A stretch of 64,000 nt of DNA from Candidatus Muproteobacteria bacterium (GTDB taxonomy: Bacteria; Pseudomonadota; Gammaproteobacteria; Acidiferrobacterales; SPGG2): positions 1-64,000 of the forward strand of contig QKEI01000117.1 in the NCBI GenBank assembly GCA_003251795.1, in the 5' to 3' direction. The translations under genes and the position numbers were made by a program. This document shows, piece after piece, positions 48,240-56,934 of this stretch. Positions within the stretch are counted from its first letter, which is position 1, and every line of letters starts with the position of its first letter. The notes below the pieces were generated by a model. That model was not told the DNA's origin. It ran no database searches and saw only the letters and a program-made list of their open reading frames with translations.

Positions 48240-48737
48240 ATGATTAAGGTTATCCGTGCCGATATCACTGGTCTGTCGTGCGATGTTATTGTCAATGCCG
48301 CTAATCAAGCCTTACGCGGTGGTGGCGGTGTCGATGGCGCAATACATCGTGCTGCCGGACCCAAGTTGTTGGAAGCTTGCCGCAAGATCGGCGGTTGCCC
48401 CACAGGTGAGGCGCGCATTACTCCTGGATTCAAACTAGCGGCCAAGTGGGTCATCCATACGGTCGGACCCGTCTGGCACGGTGGTGATCACGGCGAGGCA
48501 GCGTTGCTGGCGTCATGCTATCGCAACTCGCTCGAATTGGCGCTGCACCAAGGCGCGCGCACCGTCGCTTTCCCGGGTATTAGCACGGGCGTTTACGGTT
48601 ATCCCAAGGAGCAGGCATGCCGCATAGCGCTCGGCATTATGCGCGAGTATGAAGATCGCTTCGACGGGATTATCTGTTGTTGCTTCAGTGACGAAGACAA
48701 GCGTATCTACGACGAGACCCTGTCGGCAACAGACTGA
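48240..48737 (+). CDS. Macro-domain O-acetyl-ADP-ribose deacetylase (YmdB-like)
   Basis: Macro-domain protein, 165 aa. The ADP-ribose binding motifs are [22 protein letters not shown] (read as [14 protein letters not shown]) and [12 protein letters not shown]. Such proteins remove acetyl-ADP-ribose or ADP-ribose groups. It lies 37 nt after sspB with a nearby Shine-Dalgarno (AAGGGGGTG), and its end overlaps the convergent flavoprotein gene by 31 nt. A longer frame from 48069 is a shadow of sspB. Confidence 0.92.
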   Translation: MIKVIRADITGLSCDVIVNAANQALRGGGGVDGAIHRAAGPKLLEACRKIGGCPTGEARITPGFKLAAKWVIHTVGPVWHGGDHGEAALLASCYRNSLELALHQGARTVAFPGISTGVYGYPKEQACRIALGIMREYEDRFDGIICCCFSDEDKRIYDETLSATD

Positions 48738-50149
48738 AGCCCGTCTTGTCTATCAGCATCCGACTCGGGTGGGAACACCTTATCGGGGTTGAGAATACCG
48801 TTTGGGTCGAACTGCCTCTTGATGCATCGCATCAGCTCGAGTGTCACCGGATCGATCTCGCGATTGATGTAGTCACGTTTCTCGCGGCCGACACCATGTT
48901 CGCCGGAAAGCGTCCCGCCAAGTTCCAGCACCAGATCGAAGACCTGCGACAGACACGGGCGTGCCTTGCGCTCCTGCTCAGGGTCTTGTGAATCATACAG
49001 TAGGTTGACGTGCAGATTGCCGTTGCCCGCGTGGCCGAAGTTAACGATGGGAATGTTGGAGTCTCGACTCAGATGTTCCAACCCTTCAATCAGATCGGGA
49101 ATGCGCGAAACGGGAACGACAACATCCTCGTTTAACTTATTGGGCGCGATCTTGCGCAACGCCGGCGACAACGCTCCACGTATGGCCCACAGCGCCTCTA
49201 CTTCCTCCAGTGTTGTTGCTACCGTGAACTGCATTAGTCCAGCACCAGAGGTTGCGACGCGCATCGCGTCGACAGCCGCCTGCATTGCTACTTCGGGGCC
49301 ATCTACCTCTATCATCAGTAACGCGCCGGCATTCTGTGGCAACTCGACCCGGGCATGGTCCCGAATCATGTCGATCGACGCGCCATCGATAAACTCCAGC
49401 GCGCAAGGAACAATTGGTTGTGCCATGATGCGAGACACAGCCGCCGCGGAATCGCGGACCGTGGCGTAGATTGCCTGTAGCGTGCGTTTAGCCTCGGGGC
49501 GCGGGGTAAGCTTCAGTGTCGCCTCAGTGACGATCGCCAGTGTGCCTTCGGAGCCAATAATCAGGCGGGTCAGGTCATAACCAACGACACCCTTGGTGGT
49601 ATAAACACCAGTGTGGATCTCATCGCCGGCGCCAGTTACGGCTCTTAAGCCGAGCACGTTGTCGCGGGTCGTCCCGTACTTCACAGCGCGCGGGCCCGCA
49701 GCATTTAGCGCGAGATTACCACCAACGGTACAGAACGGGCTGCTCGTCGGGTCCGGCGGCCAGAAGAAGCCGTGCTCGGCAGCGAGCGCTTGTACCGTCT
49801 GGTTGATCACACCGGGTTCCACCCGCATGACCCGATTGGCGGGATCGATGTCGATTATGCGATCCATGCGCTCGAGCGATAACACCAGTCCGCCGCGCAA
49901 CGGGATAGCGCTGCCGGTGGTACCGGTACCGCGTCCGCGCACGACCAATGGCACACGATGACGATTGCACAAGCGCACACTCTCAGTCACCTGCTCTTGC
50001 TTGACGGCAAAGGCCACCACATCCGGTTCGCTATGTTTACGCGAGTTATCGTAGCCGTAAGTCCAACGGTCGGCCGGATCAGTCAGCACGTTGGCGGCAC
50101 CGACAATTTCCTGCAGCCGGGCGGTAAATTCGCCGCTAATCTCAGGCAT
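48707..50149 (-). CDS. FAD-linked oxidase (GlcD/D-lactate dehydrogenase-like)
   Basis: 480-aa flavoprotein of the FAD-binding PCMH (GlcD) type, oxidising 2-hydroxy acids such as glycolate or D-lactate. The FAD region [19 protein letters not shown] and the C-domain motifs [13 protein letters not shown] and [15 protein letters not shown] are conserved. It stands alone, without glcE/glcF, so the substrate is uncertain; D-lactate is likelier for a single subunit (inference). It overlaps rfaE2 by 8 nt on the minus strand and the macro gene at its 3' end. Confidence 0.9.
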   Translation of the reverse strand: MPEISGEFTARLQEIVGAANVLTDPADRWTYGYDNSRKHSEPDVVAFAVKQEQVTESVRLCNRHRVPLVVRGRGTGTTGSAIPLRGGLVLSLERMDRIIDIDPANRVMRVEPGVINQTVQALAAEHGFFWPPDPTSSPFCTVGGNLALNAAGPRAVKYGTTRDNVLGLRAVTGAGDEIHTGVYTTKGVVGYDLTRLIIGSEGTLAIVTEATLKLTPRPEAKRTLQAIYATVRDSAAAVSRIMAQPIVPCALEFIDGASIDMIRDHARVELPQNAGALLMIEVDGPEVAMQAAVDAMRVATSGAGLMQFTVATTLEEVEALWAIRGALSPALRKIAPNKLNEDVVVPVSRIPDLIEGLEHLSRDSNIPIVNFGHAGNGNLHVNLLYDSQDPEQERKARPCLSQVFDLVLELGGTLSGEHGVGREKRDYINREIDPVTLELMRCIKRQFDPNGILNPDKVFPPESDADRQDGLQSVADRVSS

Positions 50150-50654
50150 GTTCGCGGATGCGTCTTATGAGCTCGGTGGTGGAGCGCGGATAGCGTACGG
50201 CGATGGAGTGCACCTGCCCGCCGTAAGACGACACGAAATCAGCGCCAACGATATTGCCCGGCTCCCAGTCACCGCCCTTTACCAAATACTCGGGACGCAC
50301 AGCCTTGATGAGCTCGAGCGGGGTATCGCTGTCAAAGGATACTACCAGTGAAACGCACGCCAGTGCCGCTAACAGTGCCATACGATCTTCCAATGAATTG
50401 ATCGGACGTCCCGCCTCTTTGTTGAGACGTCTGACCGAGGCATCGCTGTTGACCGCCACCAACAGACTCGCACCGAGTGTTGCCGCTTCTTCCAGGTAGG
50501 CGACGTGCCCACGATGCAGGATGTCGAAACAGCCGTTGGTAAAGACCAACGGGCGCGCCAGCGCGGCCACCCTGTCGGCGAGCTGTTCGTGGCGCTGAAC
50601 AATCTTCTGTTCGCTCCCTTTCAACCTGCGCACTCGCAGCGGCTCGCACCGCAC
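50142..50654 (-). CDS. rfaE2: D-glycero-beta-D-manno-heptose 1-phosphate adenylyltransferase
   Basis: 170-aa nucleotidyltransferase equal to the C-terminal half of E. coli HldE. It activates heptose-1-phosphate for LPS core synthesis. The HxGH-type motif is in FTNGCFDILHRGHVAYL, and the conserved VNSDASVRRL and GGDWEPGNIVG follow. The kinase half is not in this window. It follows the phosphoheptose isomerase gene by 7 nt, so the two are probably one heptose unit. Confidence 0.94.
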   Translation of the reverse strand: MRCEPLRVRRLKGSEQKIVQRHEQLADRVAALARPLVFTNGCFDILHRGHVAYLEEAATLGASLLVAVNSDASVRRLNKEAGRPINSLEDRMALLAALACVSLVVSFDSDTPLELIKAVRPEYLVKGGDWEPGNIVGADFVSSYGGQVHSIAVRYPRSTTELIRRIREHA

Positions 50655-50661
50655 ACCGACA

Positions 50662-51276
<615 letters not shown>

Positions 51277-51290
51277 TCACCTGAGCGTTG

Positions 51291-51683
51291 CTAGAAGGCA
51301 TTCTGCAGCCATTGTATGCGCTCCTCGTGGGCGCCGCCGCTGACAGCCACTACGTCGAACCGGCAGGGTTTTCTCGCAGCGCTTTTGTGCCTTTGCAAAT
51401 AGTGTGCGGCCGTGGCGCGCAATTTCGCTTGCTTGCGCAGATCGATAGTCTCTGCCGGTGCGCCATATTCCTGTGAGCGACGGTAACGCACTTCCACGAA
51501 GACGACCGTCTGTTGGTGTTGCATGATCAGGTCTATCTCCCCGAACGGCGTACGGTAATTGCGTTCGATCAGCGTGAGGCCGTGGCGACCGAGGTGCTCG
51601 CAGGCGCGGTTCTCGGCGTCACGACCTTGGCGCAGGTGAGCGGGCTGCTTTTGCGTTATTGCCACTTTGCTGGGGTGGGCCAC
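51291..51683 (-). CDS. yraN: UPF0102 nuclease-like protein YraN
   Basis: 130-aa YraN-family protein with a Holliday-junction-resolvase-like endonuclease fold. The GEIDLIMQHQQTVVFVEVRYR segment holds the acidic ExDx...ExK-like catalytic pattern, here with arginine after the EV (EVRYR). Function not well defined. The first 65 nt overlap the end of lpoA, so a shorter start is possible, for example beyond the first 15 residues. Confidence 0.9.
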   Translation of the reverse strand: MAHPSKVAITQKQPAHLRQGRDAENRACEHLGRHGLTLIERNYRTPFGEIDLIMQHQQTVVFVEVRYRRSQEYGAPAETIDLRKQAKLRATAAHYLQRHKSAARKPCRFDVVAVSGGAHEERIQWLQNAF

Positions 51684-53568
51684 CGTAGTTGATGAATGTG
51701 TCTAACAGCTCAGGTACACCGTTCGTGAACTTGGCCCATACCAGTTGGCGGTGCAAGCGTCCGTCGCGCCCGAGACTAAGACTGCTGGTGACGCCATTAA
51801 AACGCACGGCGTTCTCTGAACTGATCCAATTGAGATAGGGAATAATGGCATAACTGTCCACGCCCAGCGCGAACAACCGATCGAGCTGAGTGTGCGCATA
51901 GCGCCAGTTGCCCTGTAGCGCCTCGCGCATTTGTTGGATCTTGCCGTCGCTGATCAACATCCATGGCATGTCGCCGAACATTACGCCGTCTAGGTCAGTG
52001 TCACGCACCTGGTCCGGTTTGCCGCTGAAAATGTCAGAGGTGGCATAGACTGGAATATTTAATGCGTGGTGGTAGTTGAGCTGGGGCTTGATCAGGCGGC
52101 CGCTTTTCGCATCGGCAGCGAGGAAAATAAAATCGATGTCTTCCCGACGCCGCTCTTCGAACTCCAGTTTCGTTCCCAGCTTGGCCTCGAGTGTGCGTTT
52201 GCGCGCCTCGCTTTGCGAGATATTAAGCAGGCGTTTGATCGCCTGCGAATGGTCGTTTTGGCTAGGATCGTAGGCGGCGGAAGTGAGCAGGATCCCACCA
52301 AGTTGCTGCCAATGGCTGGCGAAGGCCGTATACATTCGTTTGCCCCAGCTGGTATCGGGGTAGAGCACTGCTGCCTGCCGGTGTCCATCCAGGTAAGCGC
52401 GCTCCGCCGCCTGGGCGGCTTCCTGCTCCGGCGGCAACCCGAATTGAAACACATACCCCGGTAACGGTTCCTGATTATCTTGCGTGTGACTCAGTAACAG
52501 CGCCGGCACGGTGAGCGTCGTCCGCTTGACTAACTGTTCTACGGCCTCCCGACCAAGCGGACCGATAATGAGTTGGGCGCCGTCACGCACGGCTTGATCA
52601 TAGAACTCGGGAACACGCTCGTAGTTCGAGCCGATATCATAGACCTTGATTACTGCTTTGTCGGGATCGGTGTTGGCCGCGTCCATTGCCTGTATCCCGG
52701 CCAGCAGTGCCTCTGCTGCCACCTTGTAGTTCGAGCTGAGTGGCACCAGTACCGCAATACGTTCTATGCGACCGATGAGCCCAGGCTTGGCGCTTGCTAA
52801 CGTCTGCAGCAATGACGCGCTCGCCGGATGCCCCACATGCGTTCTTTTCCAAACGCTGATTGACTTTGCGAGCAATGCCGGTCTGCCGGTATTTTCGACG
52901 ACGGCGATTGCTAGCTCGAGCCAACCCGCCAAGATAGGGTCACTGGTCGTTTGCAGCTCTCGCTTTAAGGTGGCGCGCGGTAATGAACTGAGAATCTTCC
53001 AGAGCTGTAGCTGATTATCGGCCACCACTTCCGGTGTGACGATATATTGCTCCCGAGCAATGAGATTCTTGCTGGCACCGATCGGATCGCCCAGGGCCAG
53101 TTCGGCATCGGCGCGCACACGATATATTTCCGCCAGCAGCCCCGGGCTTAGGTTGCGCATGCGTTGAGCTTCGCCCAGCAGGTGCAGTGCCTCATCGTAA
53201 GTACCGGACTGCGACGCGATCTGTGCTTGCAGCACGAGTTTGCGCGCTTGCACGATCGGTTCCATCCCGGTGGTATCGATCTGCTGAATGTACTGACGGG
53301 CCTCGTGAATCTGACCGGCTTTGAGCAGCGTTTCCACTGCCTTCAACTGCAGGGCCACCTTTTCCGCTGTCGCCGCGTGTTCAGCGGCGCGTTGATACTC
53401 CTGTGCAGCGCGCACATACTCGCCGCTACGCTCTGCTTGCTCTGCTGATTTCGGAGTGGCGCGCTCTGTCGGCCTACCGGTAGGGGTCGTAGCACAGGAT
53501 TGCATTAGCAAGGCGCCAGTGAACAGCAGCGCACAAGCGAGCGCATTTGTGGGAACAATCATTCTCAT
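51619..53568 (-). CDS. lpoA: Penicillin-binding protein activator LpoA
   Basis: Outer-membrane lipoprotein, 649 aa, that activates PBP1a. The signal ends in the lipobox LMQS-Cys25. An N-terminal TPR-like helical domain (about 40-270) is followed by a periplasmic-binding-protein-like domain (from about 275: IERIAVLVPLSSNYKVAAEALLAG, and further SDIFSGKP). A long tail runs into the yraN start. Its neighbour rsmI is divergent at 42 nt, the classic yraL-yraM arrangement. Confidence 0.93.
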   Translation of the reverse strand: MRMIVPTNALACALLFTGALLMQSCATTPTGRPTERATPKSAEQAERSGEYVRAAQEYQRAAEHAATAEKVALQLKAVETLLKAGQIHEARQYIQQIDTTGMEPIVQARKLVLQAQIASQSGTYDEALHLLGEAQRMRNLSPGLLAEIYRVRADAELALGDPIGASKNLIAREQYIVTPEVVADNQLQLWKILSSLPRATLKRELQTTSDPILAGWLELAIAVVENTGRPALLAKSISVWKRTHVGHPASASLLQTLASAKPGLIGRIERIAVLVPLSSNYKVAAEALLAGIQAMDAANTDPDKAVIKVYDIGSNYERVPEFYDQAVRDGAQLIIGPLGREAVEQLVKRTTLTVPALLLSHTQDNQEPLPGYVFQFGLPPEQEAAQAAERAYLDGHRQAAVLYPDTSWGKRMYTAFASHWQQLGGILLTSAAYDPSQNDHSQAIKRLLNISQSEARKRTLEAKLGTKLEFEERRREDIDFIFLAADAKSGRLIKPQLNYHHALNIPVYATSDIFSGKPDQVRDTDLDGVMFGDMPWMLISDGKIQQMREALQGNWRYAHTQLDRLFALGVDSYAIIPYLNWISSENAVRFNGVTSSLSLGRDGRLHRQLVWAKFTNGVPELLDTFINYGGPPQQSGNNAKAARSPAPRS

Positions 53569-53610
53569 GATAAATGCTATCGATAAAAAGTATCTAGAGC
53601 AGGTATATGC

Positions 53611-54471
53611 ATGTCAAACGACACAGGTACGTTGTACATTGTCGCTACGCCTATCGGCAATCTCGAAGATATCAGCTATCGCGCAGTGCGTTTGCTGGCG
53701 GCTGTCGACCTGATCGCCGCCGAGGATACGCGCCACAGCCGCAAGCTGTTGCAGCATTATGCTATATCGACGCGCCTAACATCGCTGCACGAGCACAACG
53801 AACGCAGCAAGGCCGCGACGCTGGTGCGCTTATTGCTAGCCGGTAAGTGTATCGCACTGATCAGTGATGCAGGTACACCGCTAATCAGTGACCCTGGCCT
53901 ATATTTTGTGCGAGCGGCGCAACTGGCTGGCGTGCACGTGGTGCCGGTACCAGGACCATGTGCCGCCATTGCCGCGTTATCGGTCGCTGGCTTACCCAGC
54001 GACCGCTTTAGCTTTGAAGGGTTCCCCCCGAATCGGGCCGCCGCGCGCGCCGCTTTTCTGCGACAGCTGAGCCGAGAACCGCGCACCCTGATTTTCTTTG
54101 AGTCACCCCACCGTATTGTGCGGTCGCTTGAGGCTATGGTAGCGGCGTTTGGCGGTGAACGACCGGCTGCGTTGGCGCGTGAACTGACCAAGGTGTTCGA
54201 GACGATCCGCCGTTCCACACTCGGGGAGTTACGCGAGTGGGTTCGGCAACAACCGGTCAGCGCTGTTGCCGGGGAGTTTGTCGTGTTAGTGCAGGGGGTG
54301 CCTGCTAAGGCGCCTGCGGTTGATGTTGACGAGGCGCAGCGGGTACTGCGTGTGCTGCTCGCTAATCTACCACTGAAGCAGGCGGTAGCGTTGACAGCGC
54401 AGATCACCGGCCACAAGCGCCGTGCGCTGTACCAAGAAGCCCTGGCGTTACGTGCTGGTAAGTTGAGCTGA
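53611..54471 (+). CDS. rsmI: 16S rRNA 2'-O-ribose C1402 methyltransferase RsmI
   Basis: SAM-dependent methyltransferase, 286 aa, modifying C1402 with RsmH (encoded below). It has TLYIVATPIGNLEDISYRAV, the AEDTRHSRKLL loop and ISDAGTPLISDPG, all family landmarks. ATG 53611 is 42 nt from the lpoA start on the other strand, so divergent promoters must be packed in or overlap coding DNA. Confidence 0.96.
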   Translation: MSNDTGTLYIVATPIGNLEDISYRAVRLLAAVDLIAAEDTRHSRKLLQHYAISTRLTSLHEHNERSKAATLVRLLLAGKCIALISDAGTPLISDPGLYFVRAAQLAGVHVVPVPGPCAAIAALSVAGLPSDRFSFEGFPPNRAAARAAFLRQLSREPRTLIFFESPHRIVRSLEAMVAAFGGERPAALARELTKVFETIRRSTLGELREWVRQQPVSAVAGEFVVLVQGVPAKAPAVDVDEAQRVLRVLLANLPLKQAVALTAQITGHKRRALYQEALALRAGKLS

Positions 54472-54498
54472 GTCACCGCCGATGGACCCTTTCACTGG

Positions 54499-54504
54499 TA
54501 TACT
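54499..54504 (+). promoter_or_regulatory. Likely -10 box of the RNase P RNA promoter
   Basis: TATACT ends 6-7 nt before the first base of the RNA duplex P1, which matches a start near 54510. No good -35 box is visible at usual spacing. Confidence 0.55.
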
Positions 54505-54507
54505 GTT

Positions 54508-54912
54508 GGCGGGAGTCGGCCAGACAGTCGCTGCCCCCGACTATCTCCAGGTACAGCATCGCCCCGTGGGTGCGGGTTGTTTCTGGGGATAGCCGTGGGG
54601 GAGAGGAAAGTCCGGGCTCCATAGGGCAAGGTGCCAGGTAACGCCTGGGGGGCGCGAGCCCACGGAAAGTGCCACAGAAAATATACCGCCCCGCGAGTCA
54701 TCTCGGGGTAAGGGTGAAAAGGTGCGGTAAGAGCGCACCGCGCTGGTGGTAACACTGGCGGCAGGGTAAACCCCACCCGGAGCAAGGCCAAATAGGGGAA
54801 CATTGGCGTGGCCCACGCCGTTCCCGGGTAGGCCGCTTGAGGCGCGCGGCGACGTGTGCCCTAGATGAATGGCTGTCCGCGACAGAACCCGGCTTATAGG
54901 CCGGCTCCCGCC
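54508..54912 (+). ncRNA. rnpB: RNase P RNA, bacterial class A
   Basis: Catalytic RNA of RNase P, which removes 5' leaders from pre-tRNAs. Both ends pair (GGCGGGAG near 54508 with CTCCCGCC near 54905, the P1 helix). Universal segments are easy to see: GAGGAAAGTCCGGGCTCC at about 54602, AGGGTGAAAAGGTGCGGTAA near 54712, ACCCGGAGCAAGGCCAAATA near 54775, and GACAGAACCCGGCTTATAG near 54882. About 405 nt long, in the expected range. The 3' end is followed by TTTTCT. It lies between rsmI and mraZ. Confidence 0.97.
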
Positions 54913-55061
54913 TTTTCTGAGGGCGTTACGCTCTCATCCCGCGAAGCTTGTGGATCCTGCTGTGGCCGTGCAGCTCTAAGCCGGGCCGGCAGCCGCTCAT
55001 CGTCGATTTCTAAGCGCCTGTCGCTAAAAGGAAAAGCCTGGTCAAACACGGAAAATCTTGC

Positions 55062-55091
55062 TTGACAGTGCCAAAACAACCTAACTATAGT
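55062..55091 (+). promoter_or_regulatory. Sigma-70 promoter of the dcw cluster (mraZ promoter)
   Basis: TTGACA at 55062-55067 and TATAGT at 55086-55091 with an 18-nt spacer are near consensus. The expected start is about 55098, directly before the MraZ repeats, 73 nt upstream of mraZ. Confidence 0.85.
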
Positions 55092-55100
55092 GTCGGATAG

Positions 55101-55125
55101 TGGGAAATTGTGGATATTTGTGGGA
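55101..55125 (+). promoter_or_regulatory. MraZ operator: three 10-bp-spaced TGGG-type repeats
   Basis: TGGGAAATTG, TGGATATTTG and TGGGATCAAC stand in direct order with an exact 10-nt period. E. coli MraZ binds TGGGN repeats spaced by 5 nt in the mraZ promoter and represses it. The same pattern here, just after the -10 box, indicates autoregulation. Confidence 0.82.
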
Positions 55126-55170
55126 TCAACCCAACGCTAAACACGCAAACGGCAGCGCTAAATAAGCAAA

Positions 55171-55623
55171 ATGTTCCGCGGCCTCGCCAGCTTGAATCTG
55201 GACAGCAAGGGGCGCATGGCGATCCCGACGCGTTACCGGGAGCAGCTGTTGCGCCACTGTAACGGCCAAATGGTTGTGACGGTAGACCGCGACCATTGTC
55301 TGCTGCTCTATACATTGCCCGATTGGGAAGAAATCGAACGCAAGTTGGTGCGCCTGCCGAGCTTTAACAGGCAAGCGCGGCGCATGCAGCGACTATTGAT
55401 TGGCCACGCCACCGAGTGCGAGATGGATGGCAACGGACGTATTTTATTGCCACCGGCGCTGCGTGAATTCGCCGGCCTTGACAAGGCCGTCGTGCTCATC
55501 GGGCAAGGCAATAAATTCGAGGTATGGGCCGACGAGAAGTGGACGGCCCGGCGGTCCGAGTGGCTAACCGAGCCCGATGACAGCGGAGAGCTTCCAGATG
55601 AGCTGGGTTCGTTGTCGCTCTAG
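55171..55623 (+). CDS. mraZ: Transcriptional regulator MraZ
   Basis: DNA-binding regulator of the division/cell-wall cluster, 150 aa, made of two AbrB-like halves that form ring oligomers. The landmarks are FRGLASLNLDSKGRMAIPTRYRE (N-terminal half, motif LDSKGRMAIP) and ATECEMDGNGRILLPPALREF (C-terminal half, motif DGNGRILLP). It is the first gene of the cluster and likely controls it through the repeats at 55101-55125. Confidence 0.97.
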   Translation: MFRGLASLNLDSKGRMAIPTRYREQLLRHCNGQMVVTVDRDHCLLLYTLPDWEEIERKLVRLPSFNRQARRMQRLLIGHATECEMDGNGRILLPPALREFAGLDKAVVLIGQGNKFEVWADEKWTARRSEWLTEPDDSGELPDELGSLSL

Positions 55624-55718
55624 TCCGCAGTCGCTCAAATGGCCGTCCGGGCGATCGGTTCGCCCTATTGAAAGGACCGAGGGAAAGATCGCGTCCAAGC
55701 GCACATGGGAAGTCTTAC

Positions 55719-56663
55719 GTGCACCAACCAATGCATCGCCCTGTCTTAGTCGAGGAGGTGATGGAGGCATTGAAGGTCCGGGCCGACGGGATCTATGTCG
55801 ATGCCACATGCGGATCGGGAGGTCATACCGCCGAGATTCTACGGCGACTTGGTCCGCGCGGGCGCTTGTTGGCACTTGATCGCGATCCACGGGCAGTCGC
55901 GGCGGCAAAAGCGCGCTTTGCCGGTGATGGGCGTGTCGTCGTAACAAAAGCGCGTTTTTCCATGCTGCAGGGTTGCGTTGATGGTCAGAAATTAAACAGG
56001 CGTGTGGACGGCATCTTGTTCGACCTCGGCATATCCTCGGTTCAACTCGACGACGGTGAGCGCGGTTTCAGCTTTCAATACGATGGTCCTCTCGATATGC
56101 GCATGGATTGTGAGGTCGGCGTGTCTGCCGCAGCCTTCCTGGGCAAGGCCTCTGAGCGCGAGATCGCGGCAGTGTTGCAAGATCTTGGAGAGGAGCGCTA
56201 CGCGAGACGCATTGCCCGTGCCATCGTTGCCGAGCGCGTGCGCCAGCCAATTGAAACGACATCACAGCTCGCGCAACTTGTACGCAAGGCCGTACCCACA
56301 CGTGAACGCAGCAAGAACCCCGCCACGCGCACCTTTCTCGCCCTGCGATTGCTGGTCAATGAGGAGCTCGACGAGCTGCGTGCGGGTTTGCAACAGGCCC
56401 TGCAGGCATTGGCACCCGGCGGACGTCTGGCCGTCATCAGCTTTCACTCGCTGGAGGATCGAATCGTTAAGCGTTTCATGCGGGCGCAAGCGCGCGGTGA
56501 GCCGATGCACGATGGTCTGCCCGTACAAACGCCTAGATCACCGCATCAACTGCGGCTCATCGGCAAGGTGATCCGTCCACGTGAAACGGAGATACGAACC
56601 AACGCTCGGGCTCGCAGCGCCGTGCTCCGAGTCGCTGAGCGCACTGAGGTCGAATGTGCGTAG
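55719..56663 (+). CDS. rsmH: 16S rRNA m4C1402 N4-methyltransferase RsmH
   Basis: RsmH (MraW), 314 aa, methylates C1402 on its base; RsmI in this window adds the ribose methyl at the same residue. It has MHRPVLVEEVMEAL, the SAM loop VDATCGSGGHTAEIL, and SFHSLEDRIVKRFMR near the C-terminus. GTG 55719 has GGAAG at 6-nt distance; ATG 55731 is an alternative 4 codons on. It overlaps ftsL by 8 nt. Confidence 0.96.
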   Translation: MHQPMHRPVLVEEVMEALKVRADGIYVDATCGSGGHTAEILRRLGPRGRLLALDRDPRAVAAAKARFAGDGRVVVTKARFSMLQGCVDGQKLNRRVDGILFDLGISSVQLDDGERGFSFQYDGPLDMRMDCEVGVSAAAFLGKASEREIAAVLQDLGEERYARRIARAIVAERVRQPIETTSQLAQLVRKAVPTRERSKNPATRTFLALRLLVNEELDELRAGLQQALQALAPGGRLAVISFHSLEDRIVKRFMRAQARGEPMHDGLPVQTPRSPHQLRLIGKVIRPRETEIRTNARARSAVLRVAERTEVECA

Positions 56664-56934
56664 CACAACCATAGTGTTGGCAGTAGCCGTGTTCTTGACA
56701 GCAATTCTGGTGGTGACTCTACGTCATCATGTGCGTCTTTTGTCTTCCGAGTTGCAAGTGCTACAGGCCGAGCGCGATGCCCTCGACGTCGAATGGGGCA
56801 AGCTGCTTCTTGAAGAAGGTGCATGGTCCGAGCACCGGCGCGTCGAGACAGTTGCGCGTCAACGCCTGCGCATGGCGATTCCCGATTCTAAACAAGTTGT
56901 GATCGTTGATCTGCGTGAAAGGGCTGCACCATGA
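56656..56934 (+). CDS. ftsL: Cell division protein FtsL
   Basis: FtsL, 92 aa, joins FtsB/FtsQ and activates FtsWI at the septum. It has one membrane helix (TTIVLAVAVFLTAILVVTL) and a coiled-coil-like periplasmic helix (residues about 28-75) with RVETVARQRLRM. GTG 56656 has TGAGGT at good spacing; the frame is also open up to 56581, which would overlap rsmH by 83 nt. FtsL is poorly conserved, so position between rsmH and ftsI supports it. Confidence 0.9.
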   Translation: MRSTTIVLAVAVFLTAILVVTLRHHVRLLSSELQVLQAERDALDVEWGKLLLEEGAWSEHRRVETVARQRLRMAIPDSKQVVIVDLRERAAP

